From assembly GCA_025965195.1 (NCBI GenBank), contig JAOPXK010000093.1, positions 1 through 35,896 on the forward strand: DNA of 35,896 bases, given 5' to 3'. Positions 1-6,883 of this stretch are shown piece after piece. Below the pieces are notes generated by a model that was not told where the DNA came from, made no database searches, and saw nothing but the letters and a program-made list of their open reading frames with translations. The DNA comes from Marmoricola sp. GTDB lineage: Bacteria; Actinomycetota; Actinomycetes; Propionibacteriales; Nocardioidaceae. Positions within the stretch are counted from its first letter, which is position 1. Each line of letters opens with the position of its first letter. The translations under genes were made by a program, and so were the position numbers.

Positions 1-1
1 C

Positions 2-127
2 GGCCGCAACAGCGACAACACCCAGATCCTCGAGACCTACGGCTGGGAGCCATCGATCAGCCTCGCCGACGGCCTCGCCCAGACCTACTCCTGGGTCTAT
101 GACCAGGTAAAGCGCTCGATCGGCTGA
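2..127 (+). CDS. NAD-dependent epimerase/dehydratase, C-terminal fragment (GDP-mannose 3,5-epimerase-like)
   Basis: Only the last 41 codons are in the window; the start lies upstream. The visible residues begin GRNSDNT and continue with a YGWEP segment and a DGLAQTYSW segment. This is the usual C-terminal end of extended short-chain dehydrogenase epimerases and most resembles GDP-mannose 3,5-epimerase, where a GRNSDN motif precedes the last helix. The nucleotide-binding and catalytic parts are not visible, so the substrate is an inference. The stop is 4 bases before the first possible start of the downstream glycosyltransferase, so the two are probably co-transcribed as the end of a polysaccharide cluster. 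Confidence 0.75.
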   Translation, partial: GRNSDNTQILETYGWEPSISLADGLAQTYSWVYDQVKRSIG

Positions 128-131
128 TTTG

Positions 132-1403
132 ATGCGCATCCTCGTCCACGACTACAGCGGGCACCCCTTCCAGGTGCAGCTCAGCCGCGAGCTCTCGAAG
201 CGCGGACACGATGTCACGCACTCCTACTGCGAGGCGTACATCTCCGGCAAGGGCGACCTGGCTGGTGGCGAGGACGGGTCCCTGACCTTCCGTTCGATCG
301 GTCAGGGCGAGCACATCGAGAAGATGCGCTTCGTGTCCAGGCTGGTCCAGGAGGCTCGTTTCGGCTTCCAGCTGGCCCGCCAGGTGCGCGAGGTGCGTCC
401 GCAGGTGGTGATGGCCTCCAACGTGCCGATCCCGACGCTGATGGTGCTCGCGGCCTACCTGATGGTGGTGCGCATCCCTTGGGTGCTCTGGCACCAGGAC
501 GTGCAGGCGATCGCCCTCCGGTCCTTCGCCGGCAACCAGCTCTCCAAGGCGTTCCGCCTCGTCGCCGCCGCGATCGAGGTCGGCGAGCGCTGGTGTTCAC
601 GCCGCGCCAGGGGGATCGTCGTGATCGCGCACTCGTTCCTGGACGTGCACCGCACCTGGGGCACCGCAACCAAGGCCACCGTGATCCCGAACTGGGCGCC
701 GCTGGACGAGATCTACCCGGCCGAGCGCAAGAACGACTGGGCCGTCGAGCACGGTCTGGACGACACCAAGACGATCCTCTACTCCGGCACGCTCGGGCTC
801 AAGCACAACCCGGCCCTGCTCGTCGGCCTGGCGCGCAAGGTCATCGATGGCGGTACGCCGGTCCGGCTGGTCGTGGTCAACGAGGGCCCAGCCGTCGAGA
901 TCGTCGAGCAGGAAGCTGCCCGTCTCGACGTACCGATCACGCTGCTGCCGTTCCAGCCCTATGAGCGCCTGCCCGAGGTGCTCGGCACGGGCGACATCCT
1001 CGTCGTGCTCCTCGAGCAGGACGCCGGCGCCTTCTCGGTGCCGTCCAAGACACTGTCCTACCTGTGTGCCGGTCGCCCGGTCCTCGGTCTGATGCCCTCG
1101 GAGAACCTGGCCGCCCAGCTCGTCCACGAGGTCGACGGGTGTGTGCTCCCGCCGCACGAGGACTCGCTCGACCAGGCGTCCGAATGGGTCCGCAACCTTC
1201 TCGCTGACGACCTGCGCCGCGACGACCTCGGCCGGATGGCTCGTGAGTTCGCCGAGGAGGAGTTCGCGCTGCACACCAGCGCCGACCGCTTCGAAGCGAT
1301 CCTGAGTGCCTGTGCCGGCGAGGACCACGTCGTCGTACGCCTGAACGCGCTCCACGGCTCCGACCTTCGGGTCGCCGAGACCGAGACCGCACGCGCCGGC
1401 TGA
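132..1403 (+). CDS. Glycosyltransferase family 4 protein
   Basis: A protein of about 423 residues with the GT-B fold layout. The N-terminal Rossmann half starts MRILVHDYSGHP, and the C-terminal half holds the nucleotide-sugar site, with YSGTLGLKHNP near residue 216 and FSVPSKTLSYLCAGRPVLG near residue 297. The second stretch corresponds to the E-x7-E region, with Ser-Lys replacing the first Glu. The family resembles the WcaI/WbuB-type GT4 enzymes that extend lipid-linked sugars at the cytoplasmic face of the membrane. A TTG at 129 lies directly before the ATG at 132; I prefer the ATG. It follows the epimerase tail almost without a gap. Donor and acceptor sugars cannot be read from the sequence. 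Confidence 0.9.
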   Translation: MRILVHDYSGHPFQVQLSRELSKRGHDVTHSYCEAYISGKGDLAGGEDGSLTFRSIGQGEHIEKMRFVSRLVQEARFGFQLARQVREVRPQVVMASNVPIPTLMVLAAYLMVVRIPWVLWHQDVQAIALRSFAGNQLSKAFRLVAAAIEVGERWCSRRARGIVVIAHSFLDVHRTWGTATKATVIPNWAPLDEIYPAERKNDWAVEHGLDDTKTILYSGTLGLKHNPALLVGLARKVIDGGTPVRLVVVNEGPAVEIVEQEAARLDVPITLLPFQPYERLPEVLGTGDILVVLLEQDAGAFSVPSKTLSYLCAGRPVLGLMPSENLAAQLVHEVDGCVLPPHEDSLDQASEWVRNLLADDLRRDDLGRMAREFAEEEFALHTSADRFEAILSACAGEDHVVVRLNALHGSDLRVAETETARAG

Positions 1404-1438
1404 TCTCGCATACTGGATAGAGAGTCCAATATGCGAGA
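1404..1438. promoter_or_regulatory. Interrupted inverted repeat, candidate operator upstream of the sulfur operon
   Basis: The arms TCTCGCATA (1404-1412) and TATGCGAGA (1430-1438) are perfectly complementary. Inside them TGGA (1414-1417) and TCCA (1425-1428) pair as well, with a C/A mismatch between the two stems. It starts immediately after the GT4 stop codon and lies about 45 bases before the leader-peptide start. No T-run follows, so it is not a typical intrinsic terminator. I interpret it as an operator for a sulfur-responsive regulator, but a terminator for the upstream gene is possible. Confidence 0.45.
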
Positions 1439-1469
1439 CGCGCGTTTCCCGGCTGCCACACCGGCTGCA

Positions 1470-1475
1470 TATGCT
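1470..1475 (+). promoter_or_regulatory. Possible -10 box (TATGCT) for a leaderless leader-peptide transcript
   Basis: TATGCT matches the TANNNT -10 pattern of actinobacterial housekeeping promoters and ends 6 bases before the ATG at 1482. That spacing is expected when transcription starts at the A of the start codon. No good -35 box is visible at 1447-1452, which would suit an activated promoter. Confidence 0.3.
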
Positions 1476-1481
1476 TTTGGC

Positions 1482-1559
1482 ATGTTCTCGACCATGCTGA
1501 CCAGGCGCCGCGCAGTGGACAACTGCCGGATGCGCTCGTCGCTGTGTCGAATGTCCTGA
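1482..1559 (+). CDS. Putative cysteine-containing leader peptide of the sulfur operon
   Basis: A 25-codon open frame, with an internal ATG at 1494 as an alternative start. It encodes a peptide containing TRRRAVDNCR and, near its end, SSLCR. This matches what I recall of short actinobacterial leader peptides with an RRxVDLxRxxSxLCR pattern found before sulfur-assimilation genes. The peptide is very basic, has two cysteines in 25 residues and lies about 150 bases before the DUF4395 gene. There is no clear ribosome binding site, which fits leaderless translation from the TATGCT box at 1470. A second overlapping mini-frame at 1471-1500 also has two cysteines. The likely role is cysteine-dependent attenuation of the operon; this is inference from context and resemblance. 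Confidence 0.6.
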   Translation: MFSTMLTRRRAVDNCRMRSSLCRMS

Positions 1560-1702
1560 CGGGACGTCGCCAGCCCTTACCGGTCCAGCCAGCACTGGCC
1601 TGACCGCGGGGCTCCCCCCAGATCCAACGCCGGGCCACCATGCCCGCACGACGTCTCGCGCCCATCCGGGCGCCGCAGGCAGGCACATTCACAGGACATC
1701 TC
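1560..1702 (+). other. Untranslated leader between leader peptide and DUF4395 gene
   Basis: This GC-rich stretch holds no convincing gene. GGGACGTC near 1561 and GACGTCTC near 1650 could pair almost completely across the region, and short local hairpins exist. That would allow alternative structures as in attenuation, but I cannot fold it here. No known riboswitch consensus was recognised. Confidence 0.3.
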
Positions 1703-1711
1703 AGGAGAGCC

Positions 1712-2233
1712 ATGAGCAAGCAGATCCCCGGATCGAGCCCGGTCGGGATCGATCCGCGTGGGCCGCAGTTCAATGCTGCGCTCACCAGCGTCGTCCTTGC
1801 GGTGACCCTGCTGACCGCCCCTGGACCGCTCGGCACCACGCTGATCGCGGTGCAGACCGCGTTGTTCGGCATCGGGGTCGCCCTTGGAGTGCAGCACACT
1901 CCCGCGGCGTACCTCTTCAAGAAGCTTGTCCGGCCCCGCCTCGCGGCTCCTTCGCACCTCGAGGACCCGCAACCTCCGCGTTTCGCCCAGGCCGTCGGGC
2001 TGGCCTTCGCGGTGGTGGCACTGGTCGGCTATCTGTCCGGCGCGACGCTCGTGGGAGCTATCGCGACCGGGTTTGCACTCGCTGCCGCCCTGTTGAACGC
2101 GGTCTTCGGGTTCTGCCTGGGGTGTGAGCTCTACCTGCTCATACGCCGATTTGCTCCCACAGTCAGCACCGCAGCACCTACCAACGCAGCACCCACCAAA
2201 ACCGAGAATGCCCCGGCTCAGCCGGCGGCTTGA
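1712..2233 (+). CDS. DUF4395 family integral membrane protein
   Basis: A 173-residue protein with several hydrophobic segments (about residues 22-50, 85-105 and 110-145) and a polar Ala/Pro/Thr-rich tail. The family hallmark is a cysteine pair near the last membrane segment, seen here as FCLGCE with C135 and C138. DUF4395 proteins commonly sit beside a thiosulfate sulfurtransferase and an SseC-like protein in actinobacteria, as here, and are thought to act in sulfur or thiol traffic at the membrane; the exact role is not established. The start at 1712 is chosen for the AGGAGAG ribosome binding site at 1703-1709. The next gene begins 12 bases after the stop. Confidence 0.85.
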   Translation: MSKQIPGSSPVGIDPRGPQFNAALTSVVLAVTLLTAPGPLGTTLIAVQTALFGIGVALGVQHTPAAYLFKKLVRPRLAAPSHLEDPQPPRFAQAVGLAFAVVALVGYLSGATLVGAIATGFALAAALLNAVFGFCLGCELYLLIRRFAPTVSTAAPTNAAPTKTENAPAQPAA

Positions 2234-2245
2234 GAAAGGTCAGAC

Positions 2246-3094
2246 ATGAGCCGTGAAACCGCACTCGTCAACGCCGAATGGGTCGAGGAGCACCTCCACG
2301 ACCCGAAGATCGTGCTGGTCGAGGTCGACGAGGACACCACGTCCTACGACAAGGGCCACATCAGTGGCGCGATCAAGCTCGACTGGACCACGGAGCTGCA
2401 GGACCAGGTCCGTCGTGACTTCGTGAACAAGGCCCAGTTCGAGGCGCTGCTCTCGGACAAGGGCGTCGGCAACGACCACACCGTGGTGCTGTACGGCGGC
2501 AACAACAACTGGTTCGCTGCCTACGCCTACTGGTACTTCAAGCTCTACGGCCACCAGGACGTCAAGCTGCTCGACGGTGGCCGCAAGAAGTGGGAGCTCG
2601 ACAGCCGCGAGCTCACCGACGTGCTCCCCACCCGCGAGAAGACCAGCTACACCGCGCAGGAGCAGGACCTCAGCATTCGCGCGTTCCGCGACGAGACCGT
2701 CGAGGCGATCGGCGTCAAGAACCTGGTCGACGTCCGCAGCCCTGACGAGTACGCCGGTCGTCTGCTCGCCCCGGCCCACCTCCCGCAGGAGCAGGCCCAG
2801 CGCGCCGGTCACATCCCGACCGCTGCCAACGTCCCGTGGAGCAAGGCGGCCAACGACGACGGCACCTTCCGCTCCGACGACGAGCTCAAGGTGATCTACA
2901 CCGAGGCCGGCGTCGACTGGAGCAAGGACACCATCGCCTACTGCCGCATCGGCGAGCGTTCCTCGCACACGTGGTTCGTGCTCAAGGAGCTCCTCGGCGA
3001 GCAGAACGTGAAGAACTACGACGGCTCGTGGACCGAGTACGGCTCGCTGGTCGGCGTCCCGGTCGCTCTCGGTGACGAGGCGGGCGAAGCCTGA
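2246..3094 (+). CDS. cysA2: Thiosulfate sulfurtransferase (rhodanese), CysA2-like
   Basis: This 282-residue two-domain rhodanese should transfer sulfane sulfur from thiosulfate or a similar donor through a cysteine persulfide. The catalytic loop is CRIGERSS with Cys233 as nucleophile in the C-terminal domain; the N-terminal domain is the usual inactive copy. Conserved stretches such as VILYGGNNNWFAAYAYWYFK-type residues near 80-98 and ENVKNYDGSWTEYGSLVG-type residues near 251-268 are very close to Mycobacterium tuberculosis CysA2/CysA3, from memory. It is preceded by an AGAAAGG ribosome binding site. Its TGA overlaps the ATG of the SseC-like gene, which indicates translational coupling. The cytoplasm is the expected location. 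Confidence 0.93.
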   Translation: MSRETALVNAEWVEEHLHDPKIVLVEVDEDTTSYDKGHISGAIKLDWTTELQDQVRRDFVNKAQFEALLSDKGVGNDHTVVLYGGNNNWFAAYAYWYFKLYGHQDVKLLDGGRKKWELDSRELTDVLPTREKTSYTAQEQDLSIRAFRDETVEAIGVKNLVDVRSPDEYAGRLLAPAHLPQEQAQRAGHIPTAANVPWSKAANDDGTFRSDDELKVIYTEAGVDWSKDTIAYCRIGERSSHTWFVLKELLGEQNVKNYDGSWTEYGSLVGVPVALGDEAGEA

Positions 3095-3390
3095 TGTGCG
3101 GAGCAACTGCCGGTGGACTGTCCCTGGACGGCGTGAACGTCGCCAAGGAGGCCATCATCCAGGGCCAGGTGACGAAAGGTGGCGAGCCGGTCGGTACGGC
3201 GTACGTCCGGCTGCTCGACAGGACCGGTGAGTTCACCGCCGAGGTCCCGACCTCGGCGACTGGACACTTCCGGTTCTTCGCCGGCCCCGGCGAGTGGACC
3301 CTTCGGACGCTGGCTCCTTCGGCGGAGCCGGTCGACAACGTGGTGACTGCCGCCACCGGTGTCGTCGCCGAGGTTGCCGTCGCCATCTGA
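3094..3390 (+). CDS. sseC: DUF1416 family protein, SseC-like
   Basis: A 98-residue protein starting MCGAT, with FRFFAGPGEWTLR near residues 67-79 and EFTAEV in the middle. It resembles mycobacterial SseC, which is always paired with the CysA2-type sulfurtransferase. The predicted fold is a carboxypeptidase-regulatory-like or transthyretin-like beta sandwich. Cys2 is conserved in the family as I recall it, and could be a persulfide acceptor; that is inference. The start codon overlaps the rhodanese stop (TGATG), so the two are co-translated, probably at matched amounts. The operon ends at the hairpin 30 bases downstream. Confidence 0.9.
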   Translation: MCGATAGGLSLDGVNVAKEAIIQGQVTKGGEPVGTAYVRLLDRTGEFTAEVPTSATGHFRFFAGPGEWTLRTLAPSAEPVDNVVTAATGVVAEVAVAI

Positions 3391-3400
3391 CCCGCTCGCT

Positions 3401-3419
3401 GGTCGAGCTTGTCGAGACC
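3401..3419. repeat. Dispersed short repeat, copy 1
   Basis: GGTCGAGCTTGTCGAGACC lies just after sseC. The same element appears inverted at 12614-12632 and in a diverged form at 18152-18174. It behaves like an intergenic REP-type sequence. Confidence 0.7.
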
Positions 3420-3453
3420 GCTGCCCCACGCCATCCCCTGGGCGTGGGGCAGC
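3420..3453 (+). terminator. Intrinsic terminator-like hairpin of the sulfur operon
   Basis: A 13-bp perfect stem (3420-3432 with 3441-3453, arms reading GCTGCCCCACGCC and its complement) encloses an 8-base loop and is followed by GCTGTTT. It sits 30 bases after the sseC stop. The U-tract is short, as is common in high-GC actinobacteria. Confidence 0.75.
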
Positions 3454-3469
3454 GCTGTTTCCGGTCTGT

Positions 3470-3512
3470 GCGGTTGATCGAAGTCACCTGGTGGCACCGA
3501 TCAACCGCGTAG
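3470..3512. repeat. 43-bp palindromic repeat, left copy flanking the DUF559 gene
   Basis: Arms GCGGTTGATCG (3470-3480) and CGATCAACCGC (3498-3508) form an 11-bp perfect inverted repeat around a 17-base centre, followed by GTAG. An identical 43-base copy lies at 4519-4561 in the same orientation. The last three codons and the stop of the minus-strand DUF559 gene are inside this copy. Confidence 0.9.
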
Positions 3513-4484
3513 TGCGCAATCGCGTCCGCAGGGCAGCGCCCGTCCGGCCCAACCGCGCTGCTTGAGGAGTAGGGCGATCCGGGCTGCCGTCCAGCAGGGC
3601 CGATCAAAGACCTGGCCCCAGGACAACCGCCGGGTGTCCCGTCCGGAGACCGCGGCGTCGAGGTCGCGATCGAAGTCACGGTCGCGCTGACGAGCCGTGT
3701 CGTGGAAGAGCCGGCCATCCAGCTCGATGACCAGACCGCAGGAGTACTCGACGTCTCGGTAGAGCGCTCCCGACGAACCGTTTGACCGCACCTGGCGGCG
3801 TGCCGGAGCCAGACCGTGGGCCCTCTCGACCTTGGTGAGATAGCCGTGTTCGAGCACCGAACAGGAGCCCGCGGCGACGTCGCGCAGGACCGACGTCATC
3901 CATTCCCTCCGGCTGAGCCGGTCACGAGTGTGGATCATCTCGACGATCCGTCGCGCGGTCGTCCGTCTCGACTGGCAGGCTTCGGCAAGGATCCCGATCG
4001 CGGCGAAGTCCGACTCCGCAGCGGCGGCGACATCGATTGCGGCATGCTCATAGTTCACCCGCGGTGGGCCCATGTTCCACAGCACCCGGTCGGTCAGCCC
4101 GACCACCCGGTGGAGGGTGACACCTGGTGGTCGCACGAGATGGCGATGCCGGTCGATCGAAACGTGCATCGTCGACTCCCCTCGGCCCTTGCCGGGCCCC
4201 TCCGCCGAACGGAGCGCCGACTCGTGACTCAGGGCCGCCGGCCAGGAGAACAAGACTGCGGCCCACGCCCGCTGGAGCCAGCTGAGCGACCCGGTGTGGT
4301 TGACGTACACGCCGGGCAAGGCGATCGCCCACTCCCTGCGTCGCAGGACTCGCCTGATGTCGTGAGCGACGACACCGCGGGCGATCGCTTGCCTGCGAGC
4401 GATCACCCCGGCCTGGTCGGCGATCAGCGCATCGATGTCCTGGGTCATCATCCGATGGTCGGTCGTGGGCGGGCCATGTTCCAT
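3501..4484 (-). CDS. AbiEi-type winged-helix / DUF559 (Vsr-like endonuclease fold) protein
   Basis: A 327-residue protein. Residues 14-62 resemble the AbiEi antitoxin-type winged helix (IDALIADQAGVIARRQA, then a WAIALPGVYV end). Residues 205-310 match DUF559, a PD-(D/E)XK, Vsr-related nuclease fold. Candidate site residues are E212 (CSVLEHGYL), D244 (LYRDVEY), E254 in VIELDGRLFH, H261 and the later SWGQVF. The family is frequent and multi-copy in Nocardioides-type genomes, from memory; a DNA-cleaving function is not shown. ATGs at 4451 and 4448 are alternative starts closer to the conserved domain; none has a good ribosome binding site. The gene is isolated, bracketed by two identical palindromes, and encoded opposite to its neighbours. 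Confidence 0.75.
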   Translation of the reverse strand: MEHGPPTTDHRMMTQDIDALIADQAGVIARRQAIARGVVAHDIRRVLRRREWAIALPGVYVNHTGSLSWLQRAWAAVLFSWPAALSHESALRSAEGPGKGRGESTMHVSIDRHRHLVRPPGVTLHRVVGLTDRVLWNMGPPRVNYEHAAIDVAAAAESDFAAIGILAEACQSRRTTARRIVEMIHTRDRLSRREWMTSVLRDVAAGSCSVLEHGYLTKVERAHGLAPARRQVRSNGSSGALYRDVEYSCGLVIELDGRLFHDTARQRDRDFDRDLDAAVSGRDTRRLSWGQVFDRPCWTAARIALLLKQRGWAGRALPCGRDCALRG

Positions 4485-4518
4485 CCGTCAGGTCGAAACT
4501 GTGGATTCAAAGGGCAGC

Positions 4519-4561
4519 GCGGTTGATCGAAGTCACCTGGTGGCACCGATCAACCGCGTAG
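4519..4561. repeat. 43-bp palindromic repeat, right copy flanking the DUF559 gene
   Basis: This is a perfect copy of 3470-3512, with arms at 4519-4529 and 4547-4557. It lies 34 bases upstream of the first possible start of the DUF559 gene and about 60 bases before the divergent membrane-protein gene, so it could affect both promoters. Confidence 0.9.
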
Positions 4562-4606
4562 GTGGGCCGATGCTCGGACTCCGACGTGCGGGGCGGTCGT
4601 TCTGGG

Positions 4607-4612
4607 TAGGCT
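4607..4612 (+). promoter_or_regulatory. Possible -10 box (TAGGCT) for the discoidin-like membrane protein
   Basis: TAGGCT fits the TANNNT pattern and ends 9 bases before the ATG at 4622, so the transcript would be leaderless or nearly so. No ribosome binding site precedes the gene. No clear -35 box is seen. Confidence 0.3.
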
Positions 4613-4621
4613 CATCGCTCC

Positions 4622-5638
4622 ATGTCCGGTACCAACTTTTTCGACACTCCGCCACCCGAGGTGCCGGAGGAGTTCGGCGACGCCTATCGGGAGGCCTATC
4701 TCAAGGCGTACGCCGAAGCGCAGGCCGAGTTTCCCGGGGAGATCCCGCCGCTCGGGGAGCTGCACGACTCCGCTGAGCTGTCCGCGATGGGGCTGGAGCC
4801 GGCCGACGAACCGGCCGACCAACCGGCCGACGAGCCGCCGAGCCACGAACCGGCCGCCGAAGGTCCGGACGACGAACCTACCCAAGGGATGCCGCTTGGC
4901 ACCCACCGGGCGCCGTCGGTCGAGCGGGCTGCGCCGTCGTTCGAGACGTTCCGGGCATCCGCGTGGTTCATCCCCGCCCTGATCGCGGTAGCCGCGCTCG
5001 TGCTGATCCTGGTCGCGTACGTCCTGGGTCGGGTGCTCGGAGGGGACGACGCTGCCACGAAGACGCCGACTGTGTCCGCGACGACGCCCGCGCCCACAAA
5101 GGGTGCGGCGAAACCCAAGCCGCTGAAGACCCAGACCGCCAAGCCGATTGCCAATGCCTACGCGGGCGATGTCACGCCGACGACCATCGCGAGTGCCACC
5201 GCAACCTGCACTGCGCCCCCCGGCGTCGACTCGAGCGGCAAGAAGGTCACCTACGGCGTCGGGCACGCGATCGACGACCAGACCGACACGGCCTGGCGCT
5301 GCGACGGCTCGGCGGTCGGCCAGAAGATCGTGCTCGACCTCGGCCGCTCGCAGCCCATCGGCGAGGTCGGCCTGGTCCCGGGCTACGCGAAGACCGACTC
5401 GGAGAGCCACGTCGACCGGTATGCCCAGAACAACCGGATCACCAAGGTGCGCTGGACGTTCGACGACGGCAGCTCCGTCGTACAGAACCTGTCCGGGAAC
5501 CCGCAGGACCGCAGTCTTCAGGCAGTCCGGGTGCCCAAGACCGACAGCGCCACCGTGACCCTGCAGATCCTCGCTGTGACGAACGGCCCGCGGAACACCA
5601 CCGCCATCAGCGACGTCCAGTTCTCAGTCGCCAACTGA
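4622..5638 (+). CDS. Single-pass membrane protein with extracellular discoidin-like (NADase-type glycan-binding) domain
   Basis: A 338-residue protein. Residues 1-110 are acidic and Pro-rich, presumably cytoplasmic, with a tandem PADEPADQPADEP stretch encoded by a 12-base repeat near 4799-4834. One membrane segment follows at about residues 118-140 (WFIPALIAVAALVLILVAYV). A Thr/Ala/Pro/Lys-rich linker leads to a C-terminal beta-sandwich domain from about residue 200, with DDQTDTAWRCDG, LDLGRSQPIGEVGLVPGYAK and TAISDVQFS. This resembles the F5/8C-like domain that actinobacterial proteins annotate as NADase-type glycan-binding. It may bind envelope glycan; that is inference. It converges with the GT61 gene, only 8 bases apart. 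Confidence 0.8.
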   Translation: MSGTNFFDTPPPEVPEEFGDAYREAYLKAYAEAQAEFPGEIPPLGELHDSAELSAMGLEPADEPADQPADEPPSHEPAAEGPDDEPTQGMPLGTHRAPSVERAAPSFETFRASAWFIPALIAVAALVLILVAYVLGRVLGGDDAATKTPTVSATTPAPTKGAAKPKPLKTQTAKPIANAYAGDVTPTTIASATATCTAPPGVDSSGKKVTYGVGHAIDDQTDTAWRCDGSAVGQKIVLDLGRSQPIGEVGLVPGYAKTDSESHVDRYAQNNRITKVRWTFDDGSSVVQNLSGNPQDRSLQAVRVPKTDSATVTLQILAVTNGPRNTTAISDVQFSVAN

Positions 5639-5646
5639 GGTCCTGA

Positions 5647-6855
5647 CTACGCGAGCAGGTCGTCCAGGGCAGCGTCGAACGCCGCCGGAGCAATCGTCAC
5701 GTCTGCCTGGATCCGGTTCATCCGCCCGCCGGCCCGCGGCCCCTGACCCTCGGCGATCAGGTAGCGGTAGCGCGAGTCCGCGATGTTGTCGGTGATGGCC
5801 CAGAAGGTGCGGTTGACGTAGGTAGGCGTGAACATCTCCAGCACGCGTACGCCGGGCCGGGAGAAGACCAGGTTGGTCAGCGCGGCCCCGTGCACGGCCA
5901 CGATGACCTCGGCAGCGGCGAAGTGGTCGATCTGGTCCTGGACCGACATCGTTCCCGGGTCGACCCGGACGAATCCGCGGCGCTCGAGCAGCGGCCAGAG
6001 CTCGGCCTCGTTGACCAGCCGGCGTGAGTTCGGGCGGTCGCCACGGGTGATGTAGAGCCTGCGTGGCCGGGAGGCGACGTCCTGGGCGGGGAACCGCTCC
6101 TGCAGCCAGCGGGTCGTCCAGGGCGGAGCACTCTCACCCAGGTTCGGCATGCTCGGCACCATCAGCCGGTCGGCGCGGACGGCACTGTGCTTGAGGCTCT
6201 CGATGATTCGGACCTTGTCGAGGCCGGCCATGTCGAGCATCTGCCGCTGCCGCTCGGTGCCGGCCGGGACGTAGACCGCGTCGGGTGCCTGCTCGGGGAA
6301 GGTCTCCGAGTAGATGCCCCATCGCGGCAGCACGTCGAGGAGGAAGTGGTAGTAGTTCGAGGCGCCGCCGCGAACGGCCAGCGAGACGACGGTCCCGTCC
6401 ACGTGCTCGACGGGGGGCAGCCTGGTGCGCAGGAAGATCGGGTGCTCACGCCAGTCCGTGATGCCGAAGTACTCACTGGTCTCGTAGTCGAGCAGCCCGC
6501 CCGGGGTCAGGTTCGCTCCGTAGTCGCCGACGACGATGCCGTCGTTGATCTCGAGCACGAACCTGTCGGGTACGTCGTACTCGCGGCCGGCTTCGAAGAC
6601 CCAGTGCCGCGCCGGCGTACCGACTGCAGAGGCGCGGCGCAGCTGTTCGCCGGCACCGCCCGGGTGCAGCCGCACGTACGCAGGCTCGGCTGCCGCGGTC
6701 TCGGCGGACGTCAGCCCGGCACCGTGCGGCAGGCCGCGGCTGCCGATCAGGGGCGCAACCCCACGGCTGAGCACGCCGAGCAGGAACGAGGCCAGCCGGT
6801 GCAGGCGCTTCACGAGCGGCCAGATCGGCTGCAGCTGGTTGGGAAGCCTGCTCAC
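5647..6855 (-). CDS. Glycosyltransferase family 61 (DUF563) protein
   Basis: About 402 residues when started at the GTG at 6855. The GT61/DUF563 signature is clear: YYHFLLDVLPRWG near residues 168-180, RRLYITRGD near 265-273 and VAVHGAALTNLVF near 320-332. GT61 enzymes transfer sugars such as xylose or GlcNAc in eukaryotes; bacterial members sit in polysaccharide loci and their donors are mostly unknown. The frame stays open back to 6993, but that would overlap the FkbM gene by over 100 bases, and the extra residues look like out-of-frame translation. It is the last gene of the minus-strand operon and starts 28 bases after the FkbM stop. Confidence 0.88.
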   Translation of the reverse strand: MSRLPNQLQPIWPLVKRLHRLASFLLGVLSRGVAPLIGSRGLPHGAGLTSAETAAAEPAYVRLHPGGAGEQLRRASAVGTPARHWVFEAGREYDVPDRFVLEINDGIVVGDYGANLTPGGLLDYETSEYFGITDWREHPIFLRTRLPPVEHVDGTVVSLAVRGGASNYYHFLLDVLPRWGIYSETFPEQAPDAVYVPAGTERQRQMLDMAGLDKVRIIESLKHSAVRADRLMVPSMPNLGESAPPWTTRWLQERFPAQDVASRPRRLYITRGDRPNSRRLVNEAELWPLLERRGFVRVDPGTMSVQDQIDHFAAAEVIVAVHGAALTNLVFSRPGVRVLEMFTPTYVNRTFWAITDNIADSRYRYLIAEGQGPRAGGRMNRIQADVTIAPAAFDAALDDLLA

Positions 6856-6883
6856 GCCAGAAGGTCTCGAGAAGGCAACCGCG

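Noticed and set aside
597-1688. Long minus-strand open frame opposite the GT4 gene
   Set aside because: It is the complementary shadow of a clear glycosyltransferase, with no recognisable domain and composition typical of antisense frames in high-GC DNA.
1560-1711. SAM-type or other known riboswitch before the DUF4395 gene
   Set aside because: No conserved core of a SAM riboswitch or any other class could be matched by eye; leader-peptide attenuation fits better.
4799-4834. CRISPR-like or mobile-element interpretation of the 12-bp tandem repeat
   Set aside because: The repeat is in frame, encodes the PADEP/PADQP cytoplasmic segment and has no spacers.
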